This document shows positions 20,078 through 30,419 of a DNA stretch of 64,000 nucleotides, piece after piece. The first letter of the stretch is position 1; each line of letters starts with the position of its first letter. The DNA comes from Sipunculus nudus. Its lineage: Eukaryota > Annelida > Sipuncula > Golfingiida > Sipunculidae. The notes beneath the pieces were generated by a model. It was given only the letters and a program-made list of their open reading frames with translations. It was not told the DNA's origin and did no database searches. Position numbers and translations under genes: made by a program. The stretch covers positions 64,138,929-64,202,928 of the forward strand of contig CM049312.1 in assembly GCA_026874595.1 (NCBI GenBank), read 5' to 3'.

Positions 20078-20707
20078 TCCGTTTCATCCCCTCATGTCCA
20101 CCTGTTTTTTGCTATAAAAATTTTTATTAGGTTCTTTTCAAGAGAAACATTTACAGTAAAGAGGAGAGGATTACAGAACCTAATTTTCAACAATGTAACT
20201 AAATTCCTACCTTATACCTTATTTGAGTGACAGAATTTTCTGAAAATATGAGAAATCAGTCTATATTTTACAACATATGAGACCAACTGATGGCGGTCAA
20301 GGTCATGTAAACACTCTAAAAAATATAACCAGCTAAAACAAAGATGGCTACTTATGGAGGAACACACCACATCTGCCAGATCATGATAAAGAGACTAAAA
20401 TGTTGTGAAACATAAACGGGGAATTTACATGTCTCCTCTGACTAAACGGTTTGCCGTGATTTTTGACATACATATGCTCCAGGTTTGTCCGAAGACTTTC
20501 TACCATTCGGACAAGAACGTATTCGTCCAGGTAATTCAGACTCCGACACAAGGTCAACCTAGAGACAGAACACTTATACCAAATGTCGGATTCATAGAGA
20601 CAGTAACATTTCCCCCCCCCCCCAGACATGCAACTATGACAGACTATTTGACATCAGAACTAACTAAATGTTCGCCCAAAACCGTGCGTAGCACGGGTAA
20701 TTGCTAG
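20078..20707 (+). mobile_element. Non-autonomous Helitron-like element (about 630 bp)
   Basis: The right end has a perfect hairpin CCGTGC-GTA-GCACGG (20,682-20,696), then ten bases including GTAATTG, then CTAG (20,704-20,707), followed by T. This is the textbook 3' end of a Helitron (stem-loop, then CTRR, target T). The left end begins TC at 20,078, exactly where alignment to copy 1 fails. The base before it is G, not the usual A, a weak point. Interior frames of 80-100 codons on both strands show no Rep or helicase motif. Confidence 0.75.
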
Positions 20708-22377
20708 TTTTCTTTTATTTGTCTTAGTGTAAATTCAGAGGAGCTAAAATATATTATTAATGTGCCCGTTTCTTATTATTTTTCATTGAATTTACATCCA
20801 TTATAACATTCTATTTCTTTAAATAGATTAATAGTGTACTAAATATTGTATAATGAATGGCGGAAATCAATACAATGAAATGAAAATCCGTAATTATGAA
20901 AGCGGGTATTAAGCTTTACCTGCCGCCTCTTGTGTAATCATGGCACTCAAGTTATAGCGTCCTTTGTGTCTTCTGAAGTGAAATACAGAAGACAACTACT
21001 AATAAATTCCATTACTTTACTCGAGGTTTAAACATGTCCGCCATGGCGACAAGACCGATTAAACAAGCCCCATCTCCGTGAAGTAATGAATCAATATGAC
21101 GCACACACCACCAACCTCTAACACCTTCTCACAATTACATCTCATATAAATCGTCTGTCGGTCAGGCTCCAAGGACAAATACCCTCTCCTTACCAACCTC
21201 CAGTCCGTGAAACACGTATAAATACTGTCTGTGAGAATATATAATGAATTACATTACTATACCTTGTGCCATGAGAATTGAATTTTAGAAATTTATTATT
21301 ATTACCTGACAACATGTGTCACATTTGTGAGTGAATTATATATGGTTCATCCACCTTATTTGTTTAATTGGATCAGTTTTTTTTTCTCTCCAGGCTTTTT
21401 ACAATCTAAGCAAGACAGAAGGCTCAACAAAAGAAGAGCCATATCACATGATATCCAGCTGAAATCTCAGTTTAAAATATTTTTTATATACAATAAAACC
21501 TGTGTTATATGACCACTTGTGAGACTCTCCCAAATACAGACAGATGATCTTATTAGACATATGGTCTTGGCGACAGTTGTCACTGTATTGTTACTCTCAA
21601 TTTGGCCTTAATGGGTTATAATTATCAAAATAATAAGAAAATATTCTATTGCATCAGAGGCGGATAAATGATTTATGAAGGATTTGGAAGACCTTAATCC
21701 AGCGATTTATACTTTTGGTATAAAGTTAAAATGGGAAATTATGTTATAACTTATTTACCTTTTCTAACATATTTATGTGTGTCTGGATAACCTCGGACCA
21801 CGCTATATCTGATATTTATAAGAAAACCTTTCTGAAATACATTCTTAACACATAAGATATTCTTGTCAAGTCAAGCGACTCTATATTGAGAACTGATCTG
21901 ATGCGTAAATATTTCATTTATCAGGGGCTGAAATTATGGGATTTGTTGATAGAGTCTTTCCCTAAGAGAGATATATTTTACACAATATAAAAATCATCTT
22001 AAACAATACTCTCGGATCCCGTGACATAAAAATAATAAATCTGTGTCACCTTATTTTTTTAAAGATGTGCATGATGACCCTGTATGCTGATTGTAATATT
22101 AATATTAAGTGGAAATAACTAATACTATATCCACAGTGCACTAGTGCTATGAATGAAATAACTGCACTTGTTTCATACTATGTGATATATATTTATGATA
22201 ATGTGGGTAACGTACTTAACCAACTGAATGGACCAACATAGCAATTTCTAAATAGTATATATAGATAAACTCTTAGTAATAACCATACTAATAAAGGAAC
22301 TAACAATATTAGATATATTTAGTTCGCTATATCCTACACATATATATTTCTTTGTATATAAAACTGCCGTGCTATGG

Positions 22378-22379
<2 letters not shown>

Positions 22380-22418
<39 letters not shown>
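22380..22418. repeat. (TA)n microsatellite
   Basis: Pure TA, about 40 bases, at the homologous position of the longer arrays in copies 1 and 3. Confidence 0.95.
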
Positions 22419-22421
<3 letters not shown>

Positions 22422-22859
22422 TTTTGTAAACTGACTGCGACACCCTTGTAGAATATGAACCCCTATCGAACAATAATTAAATAAACAATTAAATTGTTCT
22501 ATTTCCAAGGTATACTTTGTGGTTTAATAAGAAGGTGTGCGCCCTACCCCCCCCCCCCCCGCCCTTAATCCACCGCTGTACATTTAATTAAAATTAATAT
22601 CGGCCTATATGGTACATCGGTAGGAGAAAGTTTTTATAGTTATCTCATAATTAATATAGGCTTTATTTTCATTTGCTTTTTATTTCTAACAGAACAAAAG
22701 CATTATTAATTTGACTTAAAATTGATTTGAGGAGCCAAGAAGACATAAATCAGGTCATAAATTTAACAGGGTCCATGACTTGCATAAAACCGCGATAAAA
22801 CATTGTATACCTCCCAATAACGCGTCAAATCACAGCCGTCACGGGAGAAGCCAGAAGCT

Positions 22860-23120
22860 TTACGAGCGGCAGGTACGGGATCGTTGGATCCTCCGTGGTT
22901 GTTTAAAGTATTGAGCGATCTTTAAAAGAGTGCTGTTAACACTTGAACTAGACTGCACCCAAAGAGCGCATACCTCCAACACCTCCAAGACCAGCCTATT
23001 CTTCATGGTAGTTTTGTTTTTCACAACACATGCATCATTCTCGACAAGCGAGTTTTCGTCTATGAAGGGGATAGACCTCATGCCAATCAACGTGCGCACA
23101 GCAGTATTTCCAGTTAGACG
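22860..23120 (-). pseudogene. Unrecognised minus-strand reading frame in duplicated block (left copy)
   Basis: About 85 codons without a stop, with text such as RTLIGMRSIPFIDENSLVEN and a Ser-rich run; the only starts are GTG or an internal ATG. The twin at 36,216-36,475 keeps the frame with a handful of substitutions. The run after KQPRRIQRS looks like chance sequence. It could be an exon or chance. No family is recognised. Confidence 0.25.
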
Positions 23121-23159
23121 CGAGCTTTATCGCTTGGCAATAGAAAAGTACAATAATTA

Positions 23160-25890
23160 AGGCAAATTTAGAGTTTGCCTCGACAACATTTATTTCAAAT
23201 ATAACCAACGAACAGCATTTGTCCTTGAAACACATTTATTTATATTGATAAACCTGCGGATCTTTTTTGCGGTGTCATAACTGTGACACGGTATTGTAAA
23301 TATAAACAGAAACTTGTGCACGGGCTTCCATTTAAAGTTTATTGCATGCTGATATAAGTCCCAAGGGAACGAGAGTCACATGTTGTTTACATTTACTGAT
23401 CATCCAAGTGAGGCGTTGACTGGGTCAAATGTCAGGTCAAACATGCTTTAGTCTGTCAAGGCTGGCAGGGTCTTATAATTATTTCAATAGATCTTGACCA
23501 TAATCGGAGGCTTCACATGCATGTGATACATTCAACCTCCAGCTCAGGATTAAGGTATATTGTGCATATGAATAGCCCTTGCAGTCAGTGACAGATTTAA
23601 GCATGTCATGCCTGATATATGACTAAGTCAACGATCCACTTGCATGGTAAATATATGTGACAAACATGTGACTTTCGATGCCTTGACACTCATTTCTAAT
23701 GTCCGCAATAAAAAAATTATAAAACCCCTAATTCCCCCAGGTAATTCATTTTGCTAAAATAACTACAACAAATGTCGCTGCACTATCATGCACCTTGAAT
23801 TCACATCATCAACTACTCTGGAAACTGTTGTATCACTTAAACTATCCAAGGAAGCCCGTGCATAAGTTTATATTTACATTACCGCGTCACGAGAATTACA
23901 CCGCAAAAAAAATCCACATGTTTATCAAAATATAAAATATGGTTCACGGAAAAACATCTTCTCTTGGTTATATTTGGCATGGATGGCATGTTGTCGATGC
24001 ATTCTCTATATTTACTCCATTCACTTGAGGTTTGCATTTTACACTTTTTAGGCGAAATAGCTCAATTTCAAGGTATTTATACCGATGTATGAGATTCTTG
24101 CCACAAGCACAGTGCCACAAAATAATTATAACAATATTTGTACATATATTATTGAGACAGTCGAGCACTAAAATCTATATTTTATTTGGATTTTATTTAT
24201 AAAAAAATGAGCCATTATTCATCTCATTTAATACCCCCCCCCCCAACCCGATAAAAAGCCCGGTTACCGGGTTTATCAGCTAATACATTGTAATGTTTAA
24301 ATCCGAGCCAAACTTTTGTTCCTTGTATAATGATATGTAAATAAGAGTATTCTTATAAAATCGATTTACAGACGATTAGGCATTAGTCTGCAGTTTAACT
24401 CGTTTCTTATTTCATTTTTTTGGGGGGGGGGGTTATTTTAAATGTTCCTTCTGGTACGATGATCCAAATATCGCCAATGTATCGATACAGGCACAGACTA
24501 CGATACAGATACAATATACATTTGACGTTTTCTCGGGATGTATAGGTGTACCGGTGAACATTTACATCCCTAGTTTAAACAAAAAATGTACACAGCATCT
24601 AAACATTTAAGTTATTTCTCCGATATATCTGTGGGCTTGTTTCATAAAACATTTACTTATTTCATGCATAAAAGGTCAAGAAATATACAGGAAATATCAC
24701 TGCGGGATCTAAGTTAAATTTAATTAAACCTTCTCCTTTATCAGTGTCAATATTCGAAGATTCTTGTCAACATGGAAACGAACAAAAAGGTCTTGATTTT
24801 TAGCTCAGCTGGACATATAGGTGCATACCAAAGATCAGGCCTCTGTGACCATTATTTTGCGCCTAGCGCGTGTCTTTGTGTATTTTTAGTACTCTAAAAT
24901 GTTAACATTATAGACTGCTCAAGTCAGCTGAGCGTAATGACCCATGTCCCTTGTTTTATTTTTTCTTGTATTTCTAGTTAAAGAAAATATGCATGACTTA
25001 AACTGTGACTTTGACCTATAGCCTATTGGGCAAATTGTTTGTATAATGTAATAATTAAGTAAAAGCTACGAGTTCTGTAATATAAATTCAAATTTGACTG
25101 TTCCTTCTTGAATGTTTACTAAGGAGATGAAAATCGTGACCTCACGTTTCCGTATCTTGCATATCATTAAAACTCAATCAAACATGTCACCACCAACCTT
25201 CAAGCTTCATTTCTACATTGTAAATGACACCTTAAAGTTAAAGTATCAACTCTCCAGGTCATATAAATGGTTTATGTGAAAACACAGCCTAAATGAATAG
25301 TGCTGAGTACCTTTCTCTTAATTTCCGCACGAGTAAATTCCCATAGTATGTTGACATAGAAATGGTCGCAACCAGATTTTATCAGAAGACTCATCCATTT
25401 TAGTACACTTGTAACAGATGAGGAGATAATCGACATTGAAAATAAAAAGAAATAACACTTTGTAGCCTGTATTGCCAAAAAAAATCCCCTACGGATAGGT
25501 GAAGATGAACAAGTGAATCCATCACTGCGAGGCAGTATAATGTATTCATAGCCTTTCACTTAATGGAGATAGCAGGTTTCATTTACAGATTAAACATCGT
25601 CGAGGGTGCGCTCATAATTTCTCCTGTGACAAGATGCTGTCCCACCAACAACAACACGGAGCTTGAAAAAATTGCATTTAAATGCTTATTGCGCCATGGA
25701 TCACAGATTCTGAAAAGCTCTGTACAATCACGAAGTTGTAAAAGACATCTCATAAATCAACCTTAACATCGTAGAATTTTATTTATTATCCATGGATCAG
25801 TGATAATATCTGTTTTCTATTCTCCAGCCACAGATTTCCGCCCGAATACTATATGTCAACTTTACACTTGGTTAATCTTGTAACAGAAAC
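23160..25890. other. Duplicated sequence without recognised gene
   Basis: Non-coding by eye. It includes a CCCGGTTACCGGG palindrome near 24,260, homopolymer C and G runs (24,233 and 24,421), and GTGACTTTGACCTATA near 25,004, which resembles the AGGTCA satellite at the right end of the window. The twin at 36,520-39,320 is more diverged here than elsewhere and holds an extra block of about 119 bases at 36,713-36,831. Confidence 0.5.
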
Positions 25891-25893
25891 AAC

Positions 25894-25934
25894 TCTCTCT
25901 CTCTCTCTCTCCCTCTCTCTCTCTCTCCATATAT

Positions 25935-25979
<45 letters not shown>

Positions 25980-25980
25980 C

Positions 25981-26011
<31 letters not shown>

Positions 26012-26056
26012 TATATATCTTTTTATATATATAAATATATATATATATATACACTT
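25894..26056. repeat. Compound (CT)n-(TA)n microsatellite
   Basis: CT repeats (25,894-25,927) are followed by long TA runs with CA interruptions. The twin at 39,325-39,412 has CT, CA and TA parts of different lengths. Confidence 0.95.
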
Positions 26057-26326
26057 CCAGTGATTTTATACATTTAGTATTAATAATTTTAGAAATAGGT
26101 ACATTATCATCCAGCGTCATGCGTGACAACTGTTCTAAATTAGACTTAAATACTTTCTTTAAGTTGTATGAACGCATCTAACGAATGTCTGGACGCAGGC
26201 ACGCATGTATGTATGTGTCAAGGATGGCTTCAGCACATGTTACAATGGAACCGTAATATAACTCATTTCTCAAATATAAAATTGCATGTATCTGCATACT
26301 CAGGCAGTAGCTATCTTGAATAAAAC

Positions 26327-26800
26327 TCATGTTTCTCTGCAAGTGGTATAACGTTTGTCTTTGAAGATTATGGATGGCCTGTCACTGAGAAATAAATCAC
26401 AAGTCATATTAAACCCACGCTCGGATCGACGTTGAGGCAACACTTTGCCCTCTGTGCTAATACGGGAAACAATCTCCGCTGTGATACCAACACGATCTTT
26501 GTTTCCCTTTGACAGGAATAGTCTTACTTTAGACCGGTCGCTGACTGTAACACCTAATAGATAATATTGATTCATACGGTGAGATAGCCGACACAGCGGC
26601 GTGTGTTAATCCGTGAATGTCACATCGGTGCCTCCACAGTAGCCAAGATTTTCTTATCATCATACAAGTGTAACAAGTCTGTGATGCTGTCTTGTTTAAC
26701 CAGTGAAATATGAACCTGTTGCAAAAATAGGCCAGACAACGCATATTCACATGTTCATAACATGAGGAGGCCCCGCCGAAATAATCTAAACACATTCAAT
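26327..26800 (-). pseudogene. Candidate two-part coding region in duplicated block (left copy, broken)
   Basis: The minus strand holds a frame starting ATG (about 26,795) with MCLDYFGGASSCYEHV, then from about 26,540 to 26,327 a frame SKVRLFLSKGNKDRVGITAE continuing to CRET. The right copy (39,599-40,132) has both parts longer and cleaner. Here a 35-base deletion after CYEHVN changes the frame of the first part. No domain is recognised. Confidence 0.35.
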
Positions 26801-26979
26801 CGGGACATTTGGCGGCAATTCAGATGAACCAGAGTTTTGTACAATAAACATTCAAATTCCGCATAAAACGAAAACAAGTTCCTTAGGTTACATGTTTTTT
26901 TTTTCATTTGTCAACATTGCTTTTACTAACAGCTTTTAGATAAATAAGTTCACATCCCTCCGAGGGTCAAAGCAAGTCT

Positions 26980-27680
26980 GTGGGGTCGGCGTTCTCTTGC
27001 CCTTTCTTTATAAAAGTTAAAAAGATTATTTTTAGCCAGTGGACGTCACATATCGGAATAGGCCACTTTAAGGGTATTTCATTAGTCTTCCCCACATTTT
27101 CTAAAGTCTTGGATCTGGTCCTGAAAGACAGAAACGACCAAGCGCATACCTCCGCAAATGAAAGTTTTAATCAAGGTCACCCCTTTATTTACATTATTCA
27201 ACACTCACTAGGCTTGTGAATTGTAAAGATTTCATTTTCTTATCTAGAACACTTTAGGTGATGTAAGGCCATGTTAAAACATCTACATTTCCTTTTAATG
27301 AATGAAAGAAATTATTTTTTACTGATATATAACCAGTTTTTGGCTTTGTAGAAACGTGTTCGTGTCATTTGAAATTAAATGATTTGACTAATCATCTATG
27401 CACACGGCTTAATAACTCGTGCACACGGGTAACTACGTTATTGTATATAATCATCAGCTGCTAAAACGTTAAGTCGGTTCTTCTGAACTCCATAGCTCTA
27501 AATGTTGGGACATTACACAACTAAATAACTGGTCGCGAGAACGTCTTATTTTTCTCTCCATTGGCGCTAGCGGGCCACCGTTTTTTTAACCGGGGTTGTC
27601 ACTGAAAAAAAAAGTATAATATGATCAACCTGAACAATGGCCAAGGATTTAATTTTTTATCGTGTCTTGTACCATCACGC
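26980..27680. other. Highly conserved duplicated sequence, no gene recognised
   Basis: The plus-strand frame at 26,980-27,219 starts at GTG and looks like chance coding; its twin (40,323-40,562) differs at about five positions. No further signal was seen to 27,680. Confidence 0.4.
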
Positions 27681-27685
27681 CACCA

Positions 27686-27918
27686 TTAGGTGATCAGATA
27701 TATATTTTTATTTACAACCAGACCTGAGCAGCGGGTCCCTGAGGAAATCATCCAGACCGCTGTGCCAGATTTTTTTAGATTTTCCCTGTCAAAGACGGCA
27801 GAGACAACGGTCCGCTGGGCGTTATGTGGGGCATCTGAAAGATTGGGAGGGATCCGTAGTTCGTGCACAAATCCTGTACTTCCAGGGACCGTGACAGTAA
27901 GCCTTATATTCTATAGAA
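27686..27918 (-). pseudogene. Candidate exon on minus strand in duplicated block (left copy)
   Basis: The minus strand reads about 68 codons without stop: LTVTVPGSTGFVHELRIPPN at the start and KKSGTAVWMISSGTRCSGLV later. Composition is protein-like, with balanced hydrophobic and polar residues and two Pro-Gly turns. AG acceptors lie just upstream (near 27,915), and a CAG|GT site follows within the frame. In the right copy the frame is lost through a TGA and a one-base deletion in an A-run (41,111-41,225). No family is recognised; an extracellular domain exon would fit. Confidence 0.4.
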
Positions 27919-28169
27919 TATACCTACAACTGATCACAGAAAACTCAGGCATTCAAATTAATTAAAATGAAATTAGCCTGAGGTTGTTTTTCTTCCATAT
28001 TCAAATAAAGTTTATAATAAAATTAATTGTGTTTTAACAGTAACTTTAAGGATCATAGTTGTGTTACTATGTTATACTTTAGGCACGATAATATGATCAT
28101 TTGAACAAGTAGGAAAAATCATATTGGACTGATTAACTCGTCGTAATCCAAGTTATACGGAAATTTTCA

Positions 28170-28352
28170 ATGCTGACTCTACTTTCTGTTATAGAGCTAT
28201 TTATTGTCGGTAATGTTAACACTATAATAACTTCGAGCGGGGAGTTAATACACCGAGACGATTACAAACGAATGTGCAACCAAAATTGTAAATCCAATCC
28301 TCATGGTAACCGCCGTCATTTCCTATTCCTCGCACGACTAAGCTATCAATAA
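28170..28352 (+). CDS. Candidate small secreted peptide or signal-peptide exon (left copy)
   Basis: ATG-started 60-codon frame: MLTLLSVIELFIVGNVNT is signal-peptide-like, followed by a polar region SSGELIHRDDYKRMCNQNCK with a C-x3-C pair, and a basic tail. The twin at 41,512-41,706 keeps start and frame (MLTTLSVIALFIVGNVNT) and ends five codons later. The start is a true ATG. The function is unknown and expression is not shown; a random hydrophobic start is possible in AT-rich DNA. Confidence 0.4.
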   Translation: MLTLLSVIELFIVGNVNTIITSSGELIHRDDYKRMCNQNCKSNPHGNRRHFLFLARLSYQ

Positions 28353-28739
28353 TACAGCCTCTGAAAGACACACTAGTGTATGTTAATAAATTCGATAAAC
28401 AAGCAGGGGGATTTAGCAATATCATCAGCTATAACTGAACTTTTTTTTCGTACACGGCAGGGGTTGTTCGAAAGTACACTAGATACACTGTAATCTGAAT
28501 TATATCTAGAAAAGAGTATTGAATTGACTAAAACATTTGCATTCTATTCGGGATTTACTGTGTAGTTTTAAAGGATATTAAAGGAAATGCCACATCGATA
28601 GACTTTCTCACGTCAGTGGGACAAAATATCGCTGTAACATATGATACCCTTGATAAGCATGTCAATTACTTCATCAACCGTGTATTCAAGAAAGGATGAC
28701 TCTTAATGTTGTATACTGGCATATAAGTGTTGCCACCTG

Positions 28740-28905
28740 TTGAAATGTCTGAATTTGCGACCATCCCCAACAATTACGACCACTTTTCTTGGTCCCGAAT
28801 ATACGATTCACTTAACTTACAGTTTCACAAATACGACCAACCCCACATTAAGACCACATTGGTCGGTCCCCAAGGCGATCGTAATTGTGGGGTTTCACTG
28901 TATAT
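28740..28905. mobile_element. pogo/Tigger-like terminal fragment
   Basis: Sequence with repeated ACGACCA-type words (AATTACGACCACTTTT, AATACGACCAACCCC) ends CGTAATTGTGGGGTTTCACTGTA at 28,905, the style of a pogo/Tigger end (CAGTGAAACC...) next to TA. Its twin is at 42,080-42,243. Only one end is evident, so it is a fragment. Confidence 0.45.
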
Positions 28906-29026
28906 ATATATATTTAGGATTCAAATCTATGTCGGTGGTGCAAATGTCCTGCGTTCCAACCGCTTCGCTAGAAAAGCAAGCTTCACTAGCGAAACAATGC
29001 GCTCCTCTTTTCAGACATGGGGTCTA

Positions 29027-29172
29027 TTACAGTTGTTCTATTACTATATTACATTTACTATTTCTTTTAATATCTGATATTAGTATTACTTTTACTATTA
29101 CCACATTTTTCCATCTATTACAATTACTATTACTATTACTTGGGTATATATTACTATTACTATTTCTTATGC
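29027..29172. repeat. Degenerate (TTACTA)n microsatellite
   Basis: Imperfect ATTACT/TTACTA repeats; the overlapping plus-strand frames rich in Leu, Ile and Tyr derive from it. Twin at 42,370-42,512. Confidence 0.85.
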
Positions 29173-29275
29173 TGATTGGAGGTTTCAAGATCTTGCGCAG
29201 TTAAAGCGCAATGCCATAATCTGGTACTACAATGCCAAATATAAACTAATATTACAAGCATCAATATCCCCGAGT

Positions 29276-29307
<32 letters not shown>

Positions 29308-29502
29308 TTATATTCTTAAAGTTTAACTGTGTCTTCAAAAGAAGGCCAAATGATACTGGGGATCATAATTATTTCAGCATAAGACAATGCAATTTCCTTT
29401 CAAAAGGACTAATAATGTACTACATCTAATCTTATTCAGGGTAGGCATGCATTATATAGAAGCATTTATTATACCAAATCGGTACTACATAAAATATAGC
29501 AC

Positions 29503-29805
29503 TTAAAGGTCATTCCTTGCATATTCATAGGTGAAACATAATACATAATGACGTTCAGGTTTAATGGCTAAGTTTTCAGATTCACAGTATTTCCGCTTGG
29601 ATTTCCTCATGTTATGAATAAATATAAGACAATGCGCTGTTTCCCAATCCTCATTGACATGTTCAATAAAAATACCGTTTACATTAATATTTTGGACAGA
29701 ATCAAATTGGTAACAAGAATCCCCTAACTTTGGGTTGTATATCTTTATTTGGATATGATGCCATATTTTGTTCCATTGCAATGGACATCTTGTGTGTGGA
29801 AACAT
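29503..29805 (-). CDS. 100-codon ATG-started reading frame conserved in both duplicates (left copy)
   Basis: Starts at a true ATG (MFPHTRCPLQWNKIW) and ends EYARNDL. Compared with 42,830-43,132, I count four amino-acid changes (Y/F, D/G, L/P, N/H) and about three silent ones over 303 bases, so there is at most weak evidence of purifying selection. It may be the distal part of the longer broken frame described separately. Product unknown. Confidence 0.4.
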   Translation of the reverse strand: MFPHTRCPLQWNKIWHHIQIKIYNPKLGDSCYQFDSVQNINVNGIFIEHVNEDWETAHCLIFIHNMRKSKRKYCESENLAIKPERHYVLCFTYEYARNDL

Positions 29806-29985
29806 AGGTGGTAAACTTTAGAATATTGGTAGCATGCATGATTGCCTGTTTTCTTCAGGCATGTCTTTTTTCACTACAGTAATCTCTTTTATCATTTCCC
29901 TTTTTTCAGATGTGAGAAATGTTCTTAGTGTGTCAATATCCAAATTTCCTGTGTCTAAACCAGCATAATAATATGTGAAAAAAAA
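29503..29985 (-). pseudogene. Unrecognised gene fragment, one shared in-frame stop (left copy)
   Basis: One minus-strand frame runs from about 29,985 to 29,503. The first part reads DTGNLDIDTLRTFLTSEKRE and on to MLPIF, then TAA at 29,818-29,820. The same frame then continues LPPMFPHTRCPLQWNKIWHH and on to EYARNDL and a stop. The text is strongly protein-like (about 155 codons). The right copy (42,830-43,330) has the same frame and the same stop with few changes. Either the stop is real and two genes are read, an intron is involved, or it was a pseudogene before duplication. No family is recognised. Confidence 0.5.
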
Positions 29986-30049
29986 ATCATTAAATTTTCA
30001 AAATATAAATTAACATACGAAGACAAGTTTAATTAATTGTTCAGGTAAA

Positions 30050-30129
30050 AATGCTGAGCCGATCCAGGATTCGAACCCATGTCGGTGGCTTCCCTATAAG
30101 CAAGTGGTCCGCTTTTATGTCACCTCGTA
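30050..30129 (-). repeat. tRNA-derived SINE-like fragment (left copy)
   Basis: On the minus strand a B-box-like GGGTTCGAATCC (30,067-30,078) lies about 40 bases downstream of a weak A-box-like TGACATAAAAGCGG. The arms do not fold into a proper tRNA, so this is more likely a SINE head or degenerate tRNA. It abuts a TA array (30,137-30,182). Twin at 43,377-43,457. Confidence 0.4.
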
Positions 30130-30132
30130 ACA

Positions 30133-30136
<4 letters not shown>

Positions 30137-30182
<46 letters not shown>
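30137..30182. repeat. (TA)n microsatellite
   Basis: About 45 bases of TA next to a TGTTACGAGG-type junction on the minus strand. The twin (43,459-43,522) is longer. Confidence 0.95.
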
Positions 30183-30185
<3 letters not shown>

Positions 30186-30257
30186 GCGTGTATAATTTCA
30201 CACATGTACATACCCACACATACATTAAGGTTTGCGGTCAGAGTCTTAGATATTAAA

Positions 30258-30416
30258 ATGACTTTTACCATCATAGTAGAGCAAAACACTAAGAAGAAAA
30301 GGAGTTGGTCTGCGATTGTTTTGAGAGGTATTAATCAAAGAGGCGAATCCTGTCGCTCGATAAAAATAGAGTTAGGAAATGGAAGTTCCAAAGTTTATGT
30401 GCATTTTTATGGTTAA
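30258..30416 (+). CDS. Unrecognised 52-codon reading frame at the duplication border
   Basis: ATG-started: MTFTIIVEQNTKKKRSWSAI and on to KVYVHFYG, then TAA. It alternates hydrophobic and basic residues in beta-strand-like fashion and reads as protein. It starts just outside the segmental duplication (homology ends near 30,252), so there is no twin. It could be the remains of an exon cut by the breakpoint. Not recognised. Confidence 0.3.
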   Translation: MTFTIIVEQNTKKKRSWSAIVLRGINQRGESCRSIKIELGNGSSKVYVHFYG

Positions 30417-30419
30417 CAC

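Larger units (their letters stand above)
19329..22575. repeat. Tandem 3-kb repeat, copy 2, right part
   Basis: Aligns from CATCTACAAATAGATTAC with 11,280-14,150 of copy 1, apart from the Helitron-like insertion at 20,078-20,707 and a shorter TA array (22,380-22,418). It continues without a break into the larger segmental duplication, whereas copy 1 ends at the LTR fragment. Confidence 0.85.
19329..30252. repeat. Segmental duplication, left copy
   Basis: Aligns with about 33,460-43,592. Offsets between copies are steady (13,356 at 22,860; 13,343 at 26,980 and 27,690; 13,327 at 29,503), with small indels. Identity by eye is near 90 per cent in the left half (22.6-26 kb) and about 97-98 per cent from about 26.3 kb to the right border. 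The border is at the GTTTGCGGTC(A/T)GAGTCTTA motif. Confidence 0.93.

Noticed and set aside
20381-20707. Helitron-encoded or captured genes inside the 630-bp element
   Set aside because: Frames of 82 and 100 codons overlap on opposite strands, show no Rep, helicase or host-gene motif, and are short enough for chance.
26980-27219. Plus-strand 79-codon frame kept in both duplicated blocks
   Set aside because: It starts at GTG, and being open in two nearly identical copies is expected without selection.
28727-29204. Plus-strand frames of 116 and 154 codons
   Set aside because: They are made from a pogo-like fragment and a (TTACTA)n microsatellite; the Leu/Ile/Tyr-rich text reflects the repeat.
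30050-30129. Functional tRNA gene on the minus strand
   Set aside because: A B-box-like GGGTTCGAATCC is present, but acceptor and T stems do not pair properly, so a SINE-like or degenerate origin is more likely.
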